Of a stretch of DNA of 50,757 nucleotides, positions 1 through 8,215 are shown piece after piece (the first letter of the stretch is position 1; each line of letters starts with the position of its first letter). Under the pieces are notes generated by a model. That model saw only the letters and a program-made list of their open reading frames with translations. It was not told the origin of the DNA and did not search any database. A program made the translations under genes and the position numbers. Origin of the DNA: Chitinophagaceae bacterium (lineage in GTDB: Bacteria; Bacteroidota; Bacteroidia; Chitinophagales; Chitinophagaceae); assembly GCA_947372105.1 (NCBI GenBank), contig CANBSH010000013.1, positions 1 to 50,757 of the forward strand, given 5' to 3'.

Positions 1-559
1 TTTTCTCCGTAAGTTTTGGGCGAAGTTTACTAGCAAGGGCCACTTTTATTAAATCAGATAAAAGCAATACCACCAAACAGGGTACAAACACGAGAAGTTT
101 ATAATGAATGGGGTTGGCGGCATCCGCTGCTAAAGTTCCAATCGCTGCAGTCCAGGCAAACCAAAATAAAAAAACGTTTGGGTTAAGCGTGTTCATCGCA
201 AAACCGGACATAAACATACCCACATAATCTCTCTTTCTATAAGACGGCTCGTTGTCAGCATCAATCACCGGCAACACAATTTTCTTAAAAAACAAAGTAT
301 AAAGTCCGGTGAGCAATAAAAAACCAGCACCCAATAAAGCAACAAGCGCTTTGTGGTCTAAAATCAATACAAACCAGCTCGCAAAAACATTACAAATAAA
401 CAATAAACTAATATCGCTTGCTGATACTCCTGCAACAAATATATAACCCGCTTGTTTTCCCTTGGTTAAACTTTGTTTTAGGATTGCAAAAATAACAGGA
501 CCCATTGAAATGCTTAAAATCAATCCCAATAAAACTCCTTTTACAACAGGTGCCAACAT
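1..559 (-). CDS. LysE/RhtB-family amino-acid exporter (3' end cut by window)
   Basis: Inner-membrane exporter of the LysE/RhtB type, which usually removes excess amino acids or related small molecules. The visible 186 codons run from ATG at 559 and stay open to the window edge. The N-terminal helix carries the family-typical glycine/proline stretch (LGLILSISMGPVIFAIL), followed by several hydrophobic segments, a charged cytoplasmic loop near residues 95-115, and the conserved NTLNPNVFLFWFAW segment. The start lies 1 nt after the stop codon of the upstream GH3 gene, so the two are probably co-transcribed. The C-terminal helix or helices are missing only because of the window boundary. The substrate cannot be read from sequence. 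Confidence 0.85.
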   Translation of the reverse strand, partial: MLAPVVKGVLLGLILSISMGPVIFAILKQSLTKGKQAGYIFVAGVSASDISLLFICNVFASWFVLILDHKALVALLGAGFLLLTGLYTLFFKKIVLPVIDADNEPSYRKRDYVGMFMSGFAMNTLNPNVFLFWFAWTAAIGTLAADAANPIHYKLLVFVPCLVVLLLSDLIKVALASKLRPKLTEK

Positions 560-560
560 C

Positions 561-2081
561 TTAATGATTTAATATAAATTGATTCCAATCTTCTAACATT
601 TTTCCTTTCAACACACGCGGAAACTTATGTTGACCACCTACCTTTCCCTTGCTTTCCATAAAGGACATAAAAGTGTCTTCTTTTAAAACGGTTACACGAA
701 TACTTTTTAGAGCGCTATTGCGTTCAACAGCATAGTCGTCATTCAATTCTTTTAATTTTTCGTCTATAGCGCGCGCGAGTAATACCGCATCTACCTCATC
801 CGCGCTTGCTACAAACCAGTGGTGCCCAAAAAAAGAACCCATCGGCTCACCCGCCACACCAAATTCTGGAATAGATATATTCATTTCTTCACTCACTAAC
901 TGTATTGCTTTGTTCATGTTATCTACGCTCAAATGCTCGCCTACTAAACTTAAGAAATGTTTTGTTCTACCCGTAATCACAATTTCAGCCGTTTCTTTAT
1001 TAATAAACTTTACAGTATCGCCAATTAAATATCTCCAGGCACCGGCGCTCGTGCTAATTAATAATGCATAATCTTTTCCCTCTTCCACTTCATGAATAAG
1101 CAATGCTTCTGGATTTTCTATCATTTCCCCATTCGAATCAAAGTTTTTTTCATCAAAAGGCACAAACTCAAAAAAGATATGTTGATTGTAGGAAAGTCTC
1201 ATTCCTGTTGCGTTTTGTTTATCCTGCCAAGCCAAAAATCCTTCACTTGCTAAATAAGTTTCAACATACGCTAGTGGTTTTCCTAATAATTTTTCAAAGC
1301 CGTGTTTATAAGGCTCAAAGCTTACACCACCGTGCACAAAAAAAGCAAGGTTGGGCCACATTTCATGTATGTTATTCAGCTTGTATCTTTCAATCACCAT
1401 TTCAATACACATTTGTATCCAAGCGGGTACGCCTACAATAAATCCAATATCCCATTCGGGCGCTTTTTCTACAATCTCTTTTAATTTTTTATTCCAATCT
1501 CTTTCTTTGGCAATTTTTTTACCGGGTTTGTAAAATGGTTGAAACCAAAATGGAGCTTTTTTAGCAGTGATACCACTCAGGTCACCCGCATAATATCCAG
1601 GCCCCTGTTGCAAATCGGTGCTACCACCCAAAGTGAGCCAACCTTTACCAATAGAAGCCAGTGGAACATCTTGATAATTAAACAAACTAATAAGTTGCTT
1701 AATCATAATCACTTTATTCCCGCGCAATAAATCATTCGTTATCGGAATATATTTGCTTGCCGCCTCGCTGGTACCACTACTAAGCGCAAAAAATTTAATC
1801 TTTCCTGGCCAACAAATATCAGGCTGACCCTCTAGTGATAAGTGCCACCAATCTTTGTATATTTTATTATAATTATATGCCGGAACAGTTTGTTGAAAAA
1901 ACTTAGCAGGATGTTTGCTTTGTAAAATTTGATCAAACTTATTTTGCTGACCAAATGCCGTGTAACGCGCGCGACGCATTAGCTTTTTTAATACACGCAA
2001 CTGCGCTCTCTTAGGGCTTCTTGGGGGAATTCCTAGTGCTTTATGAACGGACTTCGGTAATTTTATCTCAAAAATCGGCAT
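561..2081 (-). CDS. GH3-family acyl-adenylating enzyme, copy 1
   Basis: Member of the GH3 family, related to firefly luciferase and acyl-CoA synthetases. The plant members adenylate carboxylic acids and join them to amino acids; the bacterial function is not established. The 506 residues are full length. The N-terminus (RARYTAFGQQNKFDQIL) is followed by the phosphate-binding SSGTSEAASKYIP loop near residue 100, FFVHGGVSFEPY, YLASEGFLAWQ, and the hinge region GAWRYLIGDTVKF leading to ITGRTKHFLSLVGEHLSVDNM. The C-terminal GGQHKFPRVL motif is present. No N-terminal signal is seen, so it is probably cytoplasmic. The LysE-type exporter follows immediately, which might link synthesis and export of a conjugate, but that is inference. 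A second divergent copy lies at 26196-27728. Confidence 0.9.
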   Translation of the reverse strand: MPIFEIKLPKSVHKALGIPPRSPKRAQLRVLKKLMRRARYTAFGQQNKFDQILQSKHPAKFFQQTVPAYNYNKIYKDWWHLSLEGQPDICWPGKIKFFALSSGTSEAASKYIPITNDLLRGNKVIMIKQLISLFNYQDVPLASIGKGWLTLGGSTDLQQGPGYYAGDLSGITAKKAPFWFQPFYKPGKKIAKERDWNKKLKEIVEKAPEWDIGFIVGVPAWIQMCIEMVIERYKLNNIHEMWPNLAFFVHGGVSFEPYKHGFEKLLGKPLAYVETYLASEGFLAWQDKQNATGMRLSYNQHIFFEFVPFDEKNFDSNGEMIENPEALLIHEVEEGKDYALLISTSAGAWRYLIGDTVKFINKETAEIVITGRTKHFLSLVGEHLSVDNMNKAIQLVSEEMNISIPEFGVAGEPMGSFFGHHWFVASADEVDAVLLARAIDEKLKELNDDYAVERNSALKSIRVTVLKEDTFMSFMESKGKVGGQHKFPRVLKGKMLEDWNQFILNH

Positions 2082-2148
2082 CTACACAATCGTTTTATCT
2101 TTTTCCATTTATTCACAAAAATAGGAATGTTATTCGAGCAAACGAACC

Positions 2149-2156
2149 TACTTTTG
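2149..2156 (+). promoter_or_regulatory. -7 promoter box upstream of the inositol monophosphatase gene
   Basis: TACTTTTG matches the Bacteroidota TAnnTTTG element exactly. Only 4 nt separate it from the ATG at 2161, so the transcript would begin at or next to the start codon. No convincing -33 TTTG is seen at the usual distance. Confidence 0.55.
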
Positions 2157-2160
2157 CCAT

Positions 2161-2937
2161 ATGATTAAAAGTACACTTTTACAGGCAATTGACGCAGGTG
2201 CCAACGAACTAAAAAAATATTTTAACGGAACCTTTACGATATCAAACAAAGGAACACTTAACGATTTGGTAACCGAGGCAGATCATGCTTCCGAAAAAGC
2301 CATATTTAGTGTGATTCAAAACAACCACCCTGATCATTTTATATTAAGCGAGGAAACCGGCGAAATGCCAACGGCCTCCACTACAAAATGGATTATAGAC
2401 CCCATTGATGGCACCATTAATTTTGCCAACGGAATTCCTATTTGCTGTGTTAGCATTGGAGTAGAGCAAGACGGCAAAATGATTTTAGGTGCAGTGTATA
2501 ATCCTTTTATGAATGAAATGTTTATTGCAGAAAAAGGAAAAGGCGCAACTTTAAATGGTCAAAAAATTCAAGTAAGTAATAAGTCGGATATATTAAGTAG
2601 TTGTTTGGTAACTGGATTTCCTTATCAATATTTAGATACTGAAAATGGACCCCTACAAATATTTGAAAAACTAATTCGCAAAGCAATTCCTGTTCGTCGA
2701 TTAGGAAGTGCAGCTTTAGATTTATGTTGGACAGCAGCGGGAAGGTTTGATGGATTTTATGAACACAAACTACAAGCTTGGGATAGTGCAGCAGGATTCT
2801 TAATTGTAGAAGAAGCAGGAGGAAAGGTAACCGATTTAAAAGGCAACCCCTACAGCCCTTATCAGCCGGGCATTATAGCCACTAACGGAAAAATTCATGC
2901 TTCTTTACAAGGAGTTATTAATGGAGGATCACTTTAA
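2161..2937 (+). CDS. suhB: Inositol-1-monophosphatase family protein (SuhB-like)
   Basis: Mg-dependent sugar or inositol phosphate phosphatase of the IMPase superfamily. The metal site is visible: DLVTEAD (residues 36-42), SEETGE (63-68), the DPIDGT signature (80-85), and WDSAAGFLIVEEAGG in the C-terminal half. Its 258 residues are the usual family length. The start is fixed by ATG at 2161, directly after a -7 promoter box. thiL begins 8 nt after the stop, so the two form a short operon. The physiological substrate could be inositol phosphate or another phosphate monoester. The symbol is by family resemblance only. Confidence 0.9.
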   Translation: MIKSTLLQAIDAGANELKKYFNGTFTISNKGTLNDLVTEADHASEKAIFSVIQNNHPDHFILSEETGEMPTASTTKWIIDPIDGTINFANGIPICCVSIGVEQDGKMILGAVYNPFMNEMFIAEKGKGATLNGQKIQVSNKSDILSSCLVTGFPYQYLDTENGPLQIFEKLIRKAIPVRRLGSAALDLCWTAAGRFDGFYEHKLQAWDSAAGFLIVEEAGGKVTDLKGNPYSPYQPGIIATNGKIHASLQGVINGGSL

Positions 2938-2945
2938 TATTTTAT

Positions 2946-3980
2946 ATGTCAACAGAAAGAACAGAAATTGAAAAATTAGGAGAGTTTGGTTTAATAGATC
3001 ATCTCACCGAAAATTGTGAAATTCAAAATGCATCTACCGTTTTATCAATCGGTGATGATGCGGCCGTGATTGATCATTTTGGAAAACAAACAGTGATCAC
3101 TACCGATTTATTAATTGAAGGGGTACACTTTGATTTAATGTACACACCCTTAAAACACTTAGGATACAAATCGGTGATCGTGAATTTGAGTGATATTTTT
3201 GCGATGAACGCACAACCCACACATATCACAGTGAGCATCGCGTTTAGCAACCGATTTAGTTTAGAAGCCTTAGAAGAATTTTATGAAGGCGTGAATCGTG
3301 CTTGTGAATTATATGGTGTTGATTTAATCGGAGGAGACACTTCTACTTCTCAAAAAGGATTTATTATTTCTGTAACTGCTATTGGCGAAGTGACCCCGGA
3401 TAAATTTGTCAAAAGAAGTACTGCAGAAAGCGGAGACCTTATTTGTGTATCAGGTGATTTAGGGGGTGCCTTTTTAGGATTGACTTTGATGGAAAGGGAG
3501 AAGAAAATCTTTTTAGAAAATCCTCAAGTACAACCCACCCTTGAAAACGAAGATTATATAGTAGGTAGACTTTTAAAACCCGAAGCCAGAAAAGATATTT
3601 TAAACATACTAGAGCAACAACAAATTATCCCTACCGCCATGATGGACGTTAGCGATGGTTTAAGCAGTGATGTATTGCATTTATGCAAGCAAAGTAATTT
3701 GGGCTGCAGAATTTATGAAGAAAAAATTCCCATCCACGAAGACAGCAAAGCCGCCGCCTTTAAATTTGGATTAGACCCCACCGTATGTGCGCTAAATGGC
3801 GGAGAAGACTATGAATTATTATTCACGATGAAGCAAGCGGACTACGATAAAATAACTTTACAAGAAGAAATTAGCGTGATAGGTTATATGTGCGATCCCG
3901 AAGAGGGCACTAAAATAATTACGAAAGGAAAAAATGTATTTGATATAACAGCACAAGGCTGGAATGCTTTTGGCAAGTAA
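2946..3980 (+). CDS. thiL: Thiamine-monophosphate kinase
   Basis: ATP-dependent kinase that phosphorylates thiamine monophosphate to thiamine diphosphate, the last step of cofactor synthesis. The PurM/ThiL-fold signatures occur in order: LSIGDDAAVID (34-44), TTDLLIEGVHFDL (metal and substrate binding), GGDTSTS, MDVSDGLSSDVLHL (about 232-245) and GGEDYELLFT near 279. The 344 residues match the family. SelD shares this fold, but the N-terminal Cys/Sec loop of SelD is absent, so ThiL is preferred. The gene is the second of an operon with the inositol phosphatase. Its stop codon abuts that of convergent nagA without any intergenic base. Confidence 0.93.
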   Translation: MSTERTEIEKLGEFGLIDHLTENCEIQNASTVLSIGDDAAVIDHFGKQTVITTDLLIEGVHFDLMYTPLKHLGYKSVIVNLSDIFAMNAQPTHITVSIAFSNRFSLEALEEFYEGVNRACELYGVDLIGGDTSTSQKGFIISVTAIGEVTPDKFVKRSTAESGDLICVSGDLGGAFLGLTLMEREKKIFLENPQVQPTLENEDYIVGRLLKPEARKDILNILEQQQIIPTAMMDVSDGLSSDVLHLCKQSNLGCRIYEEKIPIHEDSKAAAFKFGLDPTVCALNGGEDYELLFTMKQADYDKITLQEEISVIGYMCDPEEGTKIITKGKNVFDITAQGWNAFGK

Positions 3981-5063
3981 TTAAGCAGTAACTATTTTAA
4001 GTAAACGTCGATCAGCTGATAAACAAAGTAGATCGGCGTTTTTATTGATTTCAATTTTTCCGCTAATACCTTCTTGATGCATCACTTGTGCAGGATATAA
4101 GCTACACATTTTAATAGCTTCACCTAATTCAATACCCACTTCGTCTACCAAATTCTGAATGGATTGTAATTGTGTTAGTGCAGATCCACTTAAAGTGCCC
4201 GCGCTTTCATATTTATTTCCTATCATTTGATGTTGATAGGGACCCGTTGATGTTGTCGTGACTGCATCGGTAATACAAAATAAACGCTCACCCATTATTT
4301 TCTTAGCAGTTTTGATAGCATTAAAATCTACATGATATCCATCGGCAACCAAACTGCTCATCACTTTTTTATGATTAAAAATGGCACCTACCACTCCGGG
4401 TGATCTGTGTTGTAAAGGGCTCATGGCATTAAATAAATGAGTTGCAACTGTAATATTAGAATCAAAAGCTTTAGTAGCTTGTTCGTAAGTTGCATCTGTA
4501 TGACCTGCAGAAACAATTACTCCAGCACTTGCGATATAATCAACTATTTTTTCATCCACCATTTCAGGAGCCAAAGTGATCATACTAATATATCCCTTAC
4601 CGTATTCTAATATTTTTTGAACCTCATCCATAGTGGGAGCGTGAATGAGATCTGATTGATGCGCCCCCTTTTTACCCGGATGAATCCAAGGTCCTTCAAT
4701 ATGTAATCCAATACAACCCTTACCACCATTGTCTTTATAGGATTTTACTGCATCGATACATTTTAAAATTACTTCTACACTTTGCGTTGCTAATGTGGGT
4801 TGAAAATAGGCGACCCCACCTGCTAAACAATAGTCGTATATTTTTTGAATGGTATCCGCTTCTGGAAATTCAGATAATAATTTTCCATACGCTCCATAAA
4901 TTTGTAAATCTATCAATGCGGGAACTACTAATGCAAATGCACTTGCGTGATTGTAACCTTCACTTTTTATACTTTCTACTTTTCCATTATTCATTTCAAC
5001 GACCACTTTGGAAAGCCATCGATCTCCGGTAAATAATTCTTGTGCAGAAATGGTTTGTGTCAT
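3981..5063 (-). CDS. nagA: N-acetylglucosamine-6-phosphate deacetylase
   Basis: Cytoplasmic metal-dependent amidohydrolase that removes acetate from GlcNAc-6-phosphate in amino-sugar and cell-wall recycling. Visible motifs are the metal-ligand HIEGPW, SAGHTDATYEQ, THLFNAM, LVADGYHVD and the catalytic-Asp ITDAVTTTS. At 360 residues it is slightly shorter than the commonest forms (about 380), mainly at the N-terminus, where the usual entry segment reads PALIDLQIYGAYG. The nitrilase-type amidase gene lies 44 nt upstream on the same strand and may share the transcript. No nagB or transporter is adjacent. Confidence 0.93.
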   Translation of the reverse strand: MTQTISAQELFTGDRWLSKVVVEMNNGKVESIKSEGYNHASAFALVVPALIDLQIYGAYGKLLSEFPEADTIQKIYDYCLAGGVAYFQPTLATQSVEVILKCIDAVKSYKDNGGKGCIGLHIEGPWIHPGKKGAHQSDLIHAPTMDEVQKILEYGKGYISMITLAPEMVDEKIVDYIASAGVIVSAGHTDATYEQATKAFDSNITVATHLFNAMSPLQHRSPGVVGAIFNHKKVMSSLVADGYHVDFNAIKTAKKIMGERLFCITDAVTTTSTGPYQHQMIGNKYESAGTLSGSALTQLQSIQNLVDEVGIELGEAIKMCSLYPAQVMHQEGISGKIEINKNADLLCLSADRRLLKIVTA

Positions 5064-5107
5064 AAATAAATAATCTAAGAGCCTTTGTATACAATAAAAA
5101 TCTAATT

Positions 5108-5908
5108 TTAAAAATGATCTATGATATTAAAATCATCCGCATCTTTTCCAAATGGAAATTGCGCCCGCGTTTTTACTAATTCTTCTTTTTGTAATGTAAT
5201 ATGAAAAACATCTTCTTCGTGAGCGCAGTGGTATAAAATTTCTCCTAAAGGCCCCACGACCATACTATCTCCGCTATGCATTATATTATTTCCATCTAAT
5301 CCTACTCGGTTTACACCAATGGTATAGCATTGATTTTCGATAGCTCTTGCAGTAAGTAAAGTTTTCCATGCATGATTTCTTTTTTCGGGCCAATTAGCGA
5401 CATATAATAATACATCATATTCGCTTTCTTTATTTTCATCCGATTGTTGACGCGCCCAAACCGGGAAACGCAGGTCATAACAAATTTGCAAATTAATTTT
5501 CCAACCTTTAACACTTGCAATTAATCTTTTTTGCCCAGCGTGATAATGTTGATCCTCACCCGCAAAAGCAAATAAATGCCTTTTATTATAATAACCTAAT
5601 TCACCATTGGGAAGCATCCACACTAAACGGTTATAATATTTTCCCCCTTCTTCAATTATCAAGGAGCCTGTAAGTATAGATTTTTTTACCGAAGCTAATC
5701 GACGCATCCAGTCAATCGTCGGCCCTTCCATGGTTTCAGCAAATACGGAAGGGTTCATACTAAAACCTGTCGTAAACATCTCTGGTAATACAATAATCTC
5801 GGTAGGCTCTTCAATTCCTAGAATTTTTTTAGATAAAGCATCTAGGTTAGCGCCCTTATCCTCCCAATGCAAGGACGTTTGTATGATTGTAAATTTAAGT
5901 GACGACAA
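5108..5908 (-). CDS. Nitrilase-superfamily omega-amidase (YafV-like)
   Basis: Cytoplasmic carbon-nitrogen hydrolase resembling YafV/NIT2, which hydrolyses alpha-ketoglutaramate or alpha-ketosuccinamate. The Glu-Lys-Cys triad is E43 in LPEMFTTGFSM, K109 in YYNKRHLF and C143 in QICYDLRFPVW. Homologues begin with the same MSxLK pattern, which fixes the start at 5908; that codon is TTG, and no in-frame ATG lies nearby. The start codon sits inside one arm of a 12-bp inverted repeat. nagA follows 44 nt downstream. The substrate is inferred from family, not shown here. Confidence 0.88.
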   Translation of the reverse strand: MSSLKFTIIQTSLHWEDKGANLDALSKKILGIEEPTEIIVLPEMFTTGFSMNPSVFAETMEGPTIDWMRRLASVKKSILTGSLIIEEGGKYYNRLVWMLPNGELGYYNKRHLFAFAGEDQHYHAGQKRLIASVKGWKINLQICYDLRFPVWARQQSDENKESEYDVLLYVANWPEKRNHAWKTLLTARAIENQCYTIGVNRVGLDGNNIMHSGDSMVVGPLGEILYHCAHEEDVFHITLQKEELVKTRAQFPFGKDADDFNIIDHF

Positions 5909-5957
5909 AATGAATGATTTAAGCTTGTAATAAAGTTAAACCAAAATTTTGTCGTCA
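5900..5957. repeat. 12-bp perfect inverted repeat overlapping the amidase start
   Basis: TGACGACAAAAT at 5900-5911 is repeated in reverse complement as ATTTTGTCGTCA at 5946-5957, with a 34-nt spacer. In the minus-strand mRNA the second arm contains the TTG start codon and the first two codons of the amidase. A folded hairpin would therefore cover the initiation site. The distance fits either an RNA switch or a looped protein operator. No T-run follows, so it is not a terminator. Confidence 0.6.
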
Positions 5958-5983
5958 TCAAAAATTGATTAGAATTAGTTTTA

Positions 5984-6331
5984 CTAATTATCACTCGAAT
6001 CTTCCTTTTTAAAATACCAATTCAAAAATAGTAAATACGCAAAAGGTGTGAATGCCATTATTAAATAAGAGTTGATAGCGCGAATACCTCGCTTGAAAAC
6101 AATCAATGAGCCAAAAAATATAATAATAGCAATAAATCCAATGATAGTTTCTTTTTTAATAATTTTTTCTCGAATTGATTTTACAAAGAAACCAAGTGAT
6201 AGAAACAGTATCAATGAAATGCATTCATATATATAAAAGTTATTTCCTCGAATATGATATATGCTTATTAACCTTGCAGAAAAAATGGAAATAATTCCCC
6301 AAAATAGGCCCCATAAAATCTTTTTAATCAT
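5984..6331 (-). CDS. Small four-helix membrane protein, unknown
   Basis: I do not recognise this family. The 115-residue product has about four hydrophobic segments (roughly 5-25, 33-52, 62-80, 88-107), basic cytoplasmic-type loops (SIREKIIKKE, FKRGIR) and an acidic tail (KKEDSSDN). It is the last gene of a three-gene minus-strand cluster, 70 nt after the second small membrane protein. Composition is even more AT-rich than the flanking genes, as is common for lineage-specific or acquired genes. No catalytic motif is visible. Confidence 0.55.
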   Translation of the reverse strand: MIKKILWGLFWGIISIFSARLISIYHIRGNNFYIYECISLILFLSLGFFVKSIREKIIKKETIIGFIAIIIFFGSLIVFKRGIRAINSYLIMAFTPFAYLLFLNWYFKKEDSSDN

Positions 6332-6401
6332 AATATTGTTTTAGTGGTTTCGCCCCACATTTTTATTATTAAAAAAGTTGATCCTTAAAATATATGATTA
6401 T

Positions 6402-6785
6402 CTAGATCCTTTTTTTACCAAATAATCCTAATAAAACCGCTCCAATCATTATAGCTTCTATAAATCTAATTTTTAAATCAACACCAATTCCTAAAAGCCA
6501 AAGACTTAAAAAAAACAGACCAATAATACCATAAACAGTAGCACCTAATTTTAGGTTATACTTTTCTATCTGATCAAGTTTTTTATATTCTTCATTTTTA
6601 ATAAACCAAACAGCAGCTAAAATAAAAGCAATAATGATGATTCCCAAGACGATCGTTTCGAAAATTATTTTATTTGAATTGGATTTAAAAGGTGACCACA
6701 AAACAATCAAAAGTGTGGTATAGAAAAACCCATTTTTCATTTTTATTATTTGTTTTTTATTCATTTCTTTATTTTTATTGTTCAT
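6402..6785 (-). CDS. Small membrane protein, unknown
   Basis: Unrecognised 127-residue protein with a lysine-rich N-terminus and about four hydrophobic segments (roughly 18-33, 43-62, 82-100, 108-122), separated by a charged loop (KNEEYKKLDQIEKY). The first ATG overlaps the end of the upstream lipoprotein gene by 11 nt. A second in-frame ATG at 6764 would remove the overlap. Coupling with the lipoprotein points to joint function at the envelope, but nothing in the sequence says what that function is. Confidence 0.55.
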   Translation of the reverse strand: MNNKNKEMNKKQIIKMKNGFFYTTLLIVLWSPFKSNSNKIIFETIVLGIIIIAFILAAVWFIKNEEYKKLDQIEKYNLKLGATVYGIIGLFFLSLWLLGIGVDLKIRFIEAIMIGAVLLGLFGKKRI

Positions 6786-7518
6786 AATGCATACAAAGTC
6801 TATAATCTCTTACTGCGGCATTTTCACATCTAACACTTTCGATTTTTGCCCCACCAATGCCTAATAAAATATCTTTAGAAGCCCCAACAATATCTTTTGT
6901 TGTAAGAAGTTCTACTGAAGCAGTAAAAATTGCTAAACCAGAAATCATTGCAAATGAATTAAAACAATCACTCACATTATTAACGTATGCTCTGCAGCAA
7001 TCGTTAGTGCAAGTGTTCGTTACTGCATTGACACCAGAATTGTTTTTTAATAATACAGAAGCCCTGCTTGTTATATACAATTCTTTTATTTCAGCTTTGT
7101 TTAATTGACGCAAATTGGGAAACTTGTTAATGATATTTTTTAATAAATCTACTTTATTTTGAAATAGATTCACCAACTCTTCTCCATTATTTATTCCGTT
7201 TAGACTAAATGCTAAAATCATTTCTTCTTTTGTATTTGCGGTAGTTAAACTTTTTTCTATGTTTAATAATTGTAAACCATTATCGTTGTTTAATCCATCA
7301 AGTAATACTTCTTTAATTTGTGTTTCTAGACGAATTATTTTTATAAAATCAGCATCCTTACTCAAACTTTCTTTGTATATATCAATGATGATATTATTAC
7401 TAAGTGTGGGTGAAATAATTTTTTGCTGATTAATTTCTTCCGATTTAGAACATGCTGTACTGTTTAATAATAAACAACACACAAGAATAGGGGCCAAAAC
7501 CCGTTGCAGTTTTTTCAT
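6775..7518 (-). CDS. Cys-rich lipoprotein with paired CX9-10C segments, unknown
   Basis: Unrecognised 247-residue protein. The N-terminus is a lipoprotein signal peptide with lipobox LNSTAC, so lipidation is predicted at C23. Residues 30-150 look helical and contain no known motif. The C-terminal third holds six cysteines (170, 174, 175, 185, 231, 242). They form C175-X9-C185 and C231-X10-C242, separated by a hydrophobic stretch (about 186-205), which suggests a disulfide-linked helical hairpin outside the cytoplasm. It is the first gene of the cluster with two small membrane proteins, whose next gene overlaps it by 11 nt. No homologous family came to mind. Confidence 0.65.
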   Translation of the reverse strand: MKKLQRVLAPILVCCLLLNSTACSKSEEINQQKIISPTLSNNIIIDIYKESLSKDADFIKIIRLETQIKEVLLDGLNNDNGLQLLNIEKSLTTANTKEEMILAFSLNGINNGEELVNLFQNKVDLLKNIINKFPNLRQLNKAEIKELYITSRASVLLKNNSGVNAVTNTCTNDCCRAYVNNVSDCFNSFAMISGLAIFTASVELLTTKDIVGASKDILLGIGGAKIESVRCENAAVRDYRLCMHYEQ

Positions 7519-7632
7519 TTTAATTTTTTTAAATGTTAAGACTGCAAACTAATTTTTAGAATATCTTGAAATTTTTAAGGTACATGAGCGGGGGTATTTT
7601 TTAGAGTTGTTTGCCCCCCAAAAACGATGTAT

Positions 7633-8109
7633 TTATTTTCCCTTATGTAATTGCTGCAAAAAAGATTGCATGAGTGCGGGTTCAAAACCGCGTTGATGTA
7701 AAAAGGATTGTGTTTTAGCCATTCTACTTAAGCCCCGCTCTCCTTTGAGCGTGCTCCACTTTTTTGTAGCCAAAGCTTCCATGACTTTTCTATATTCTGA
7801 ATCGTTGATAGATTTCAGGGCTTTTTTGATATTGACCGGGCTTACTCTTTTTTGTTGTAATGCATATTGAATTTTCAACCTTCCCCACTGTTTAATTCTA
7901 AAATGTCCACCTGCAAACTGGATGGCAAAACGCTCTTCATTTAAAAAGTTGTCACTGATTAAATCGGATAAAATCTCCTCTACTTCGCTTTTGGTCATGC
8001 CTAGTTCATAGAGCCTGTCACGTACCTCTTGTTGGGCCCTTTCTTGGTAGGCGCAAAAATGACGTATCCTTTGAATAGCTTGCTCTTTACCTAGTTTAAT
8101 TTTTTTCAT
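7633..8109 (-). CDS. recX: RecX-family regulatory protein
   Basis: RecX modulates RecA filament assembly in recombination and SOS control. The 158 residues show the three-repeat helical pattern: RIRHFCAYQERAQQEVRDRL near the N-terminus, VEEILSDLISDNFLNEERFA in the middle, and the KWGRLKI-type segment FRIKQWGRLKIQYAL. It is a stand-alone gene divergent from dnaN, with no recA next to it. Regulation of RecA is inferred from the family. Confidence 0.85.
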   Translation of the reverse strand: MKKIKLGKEQAIQRIRHFCAYQERAQQEVRDRLYELGMTKSEVEEILSDLISDNFLNEERFAIQFAGGHFRIKQWGRLKIQYALQQKRVSPVNIKKALKSINDSEYRKVMEALATKKWSTLKGERGLSRMAKTQSFLHQRGFEPALMQSFLQQLHKGK

Positions 8110-8171
8110 GAGGGTCGAAAGAATGTCGATAAGAATTGCTAAAATAGCTTTTTATTCTTAACATTTTGCAG

Positions 8172-8179
8172 TAGGTTTG
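8172..8179 (+). promoter_or_regulatory. dnaN -7 promoter box
   Basis: TAGGTTTG matches TAnnTTTG. It lies 36 nt before the dnaN ATG, leaving a leader of about 30 nt. The region at the -33 position is T-rich but not a clean TTTG. Confidence 0.5.
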
Positions 8180-8215
8180 TCTTGTTCAAAAAGTTAAACA
8201 AAACACATTGGAATT

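Noticed and set aside
7590..7619. GGGGG/CCCCCC hairpin downstream of recX, considered as terminator
   Set aside because: No T-run follows on either strand, and the loop is 19 nt. It may be a weak structure only.
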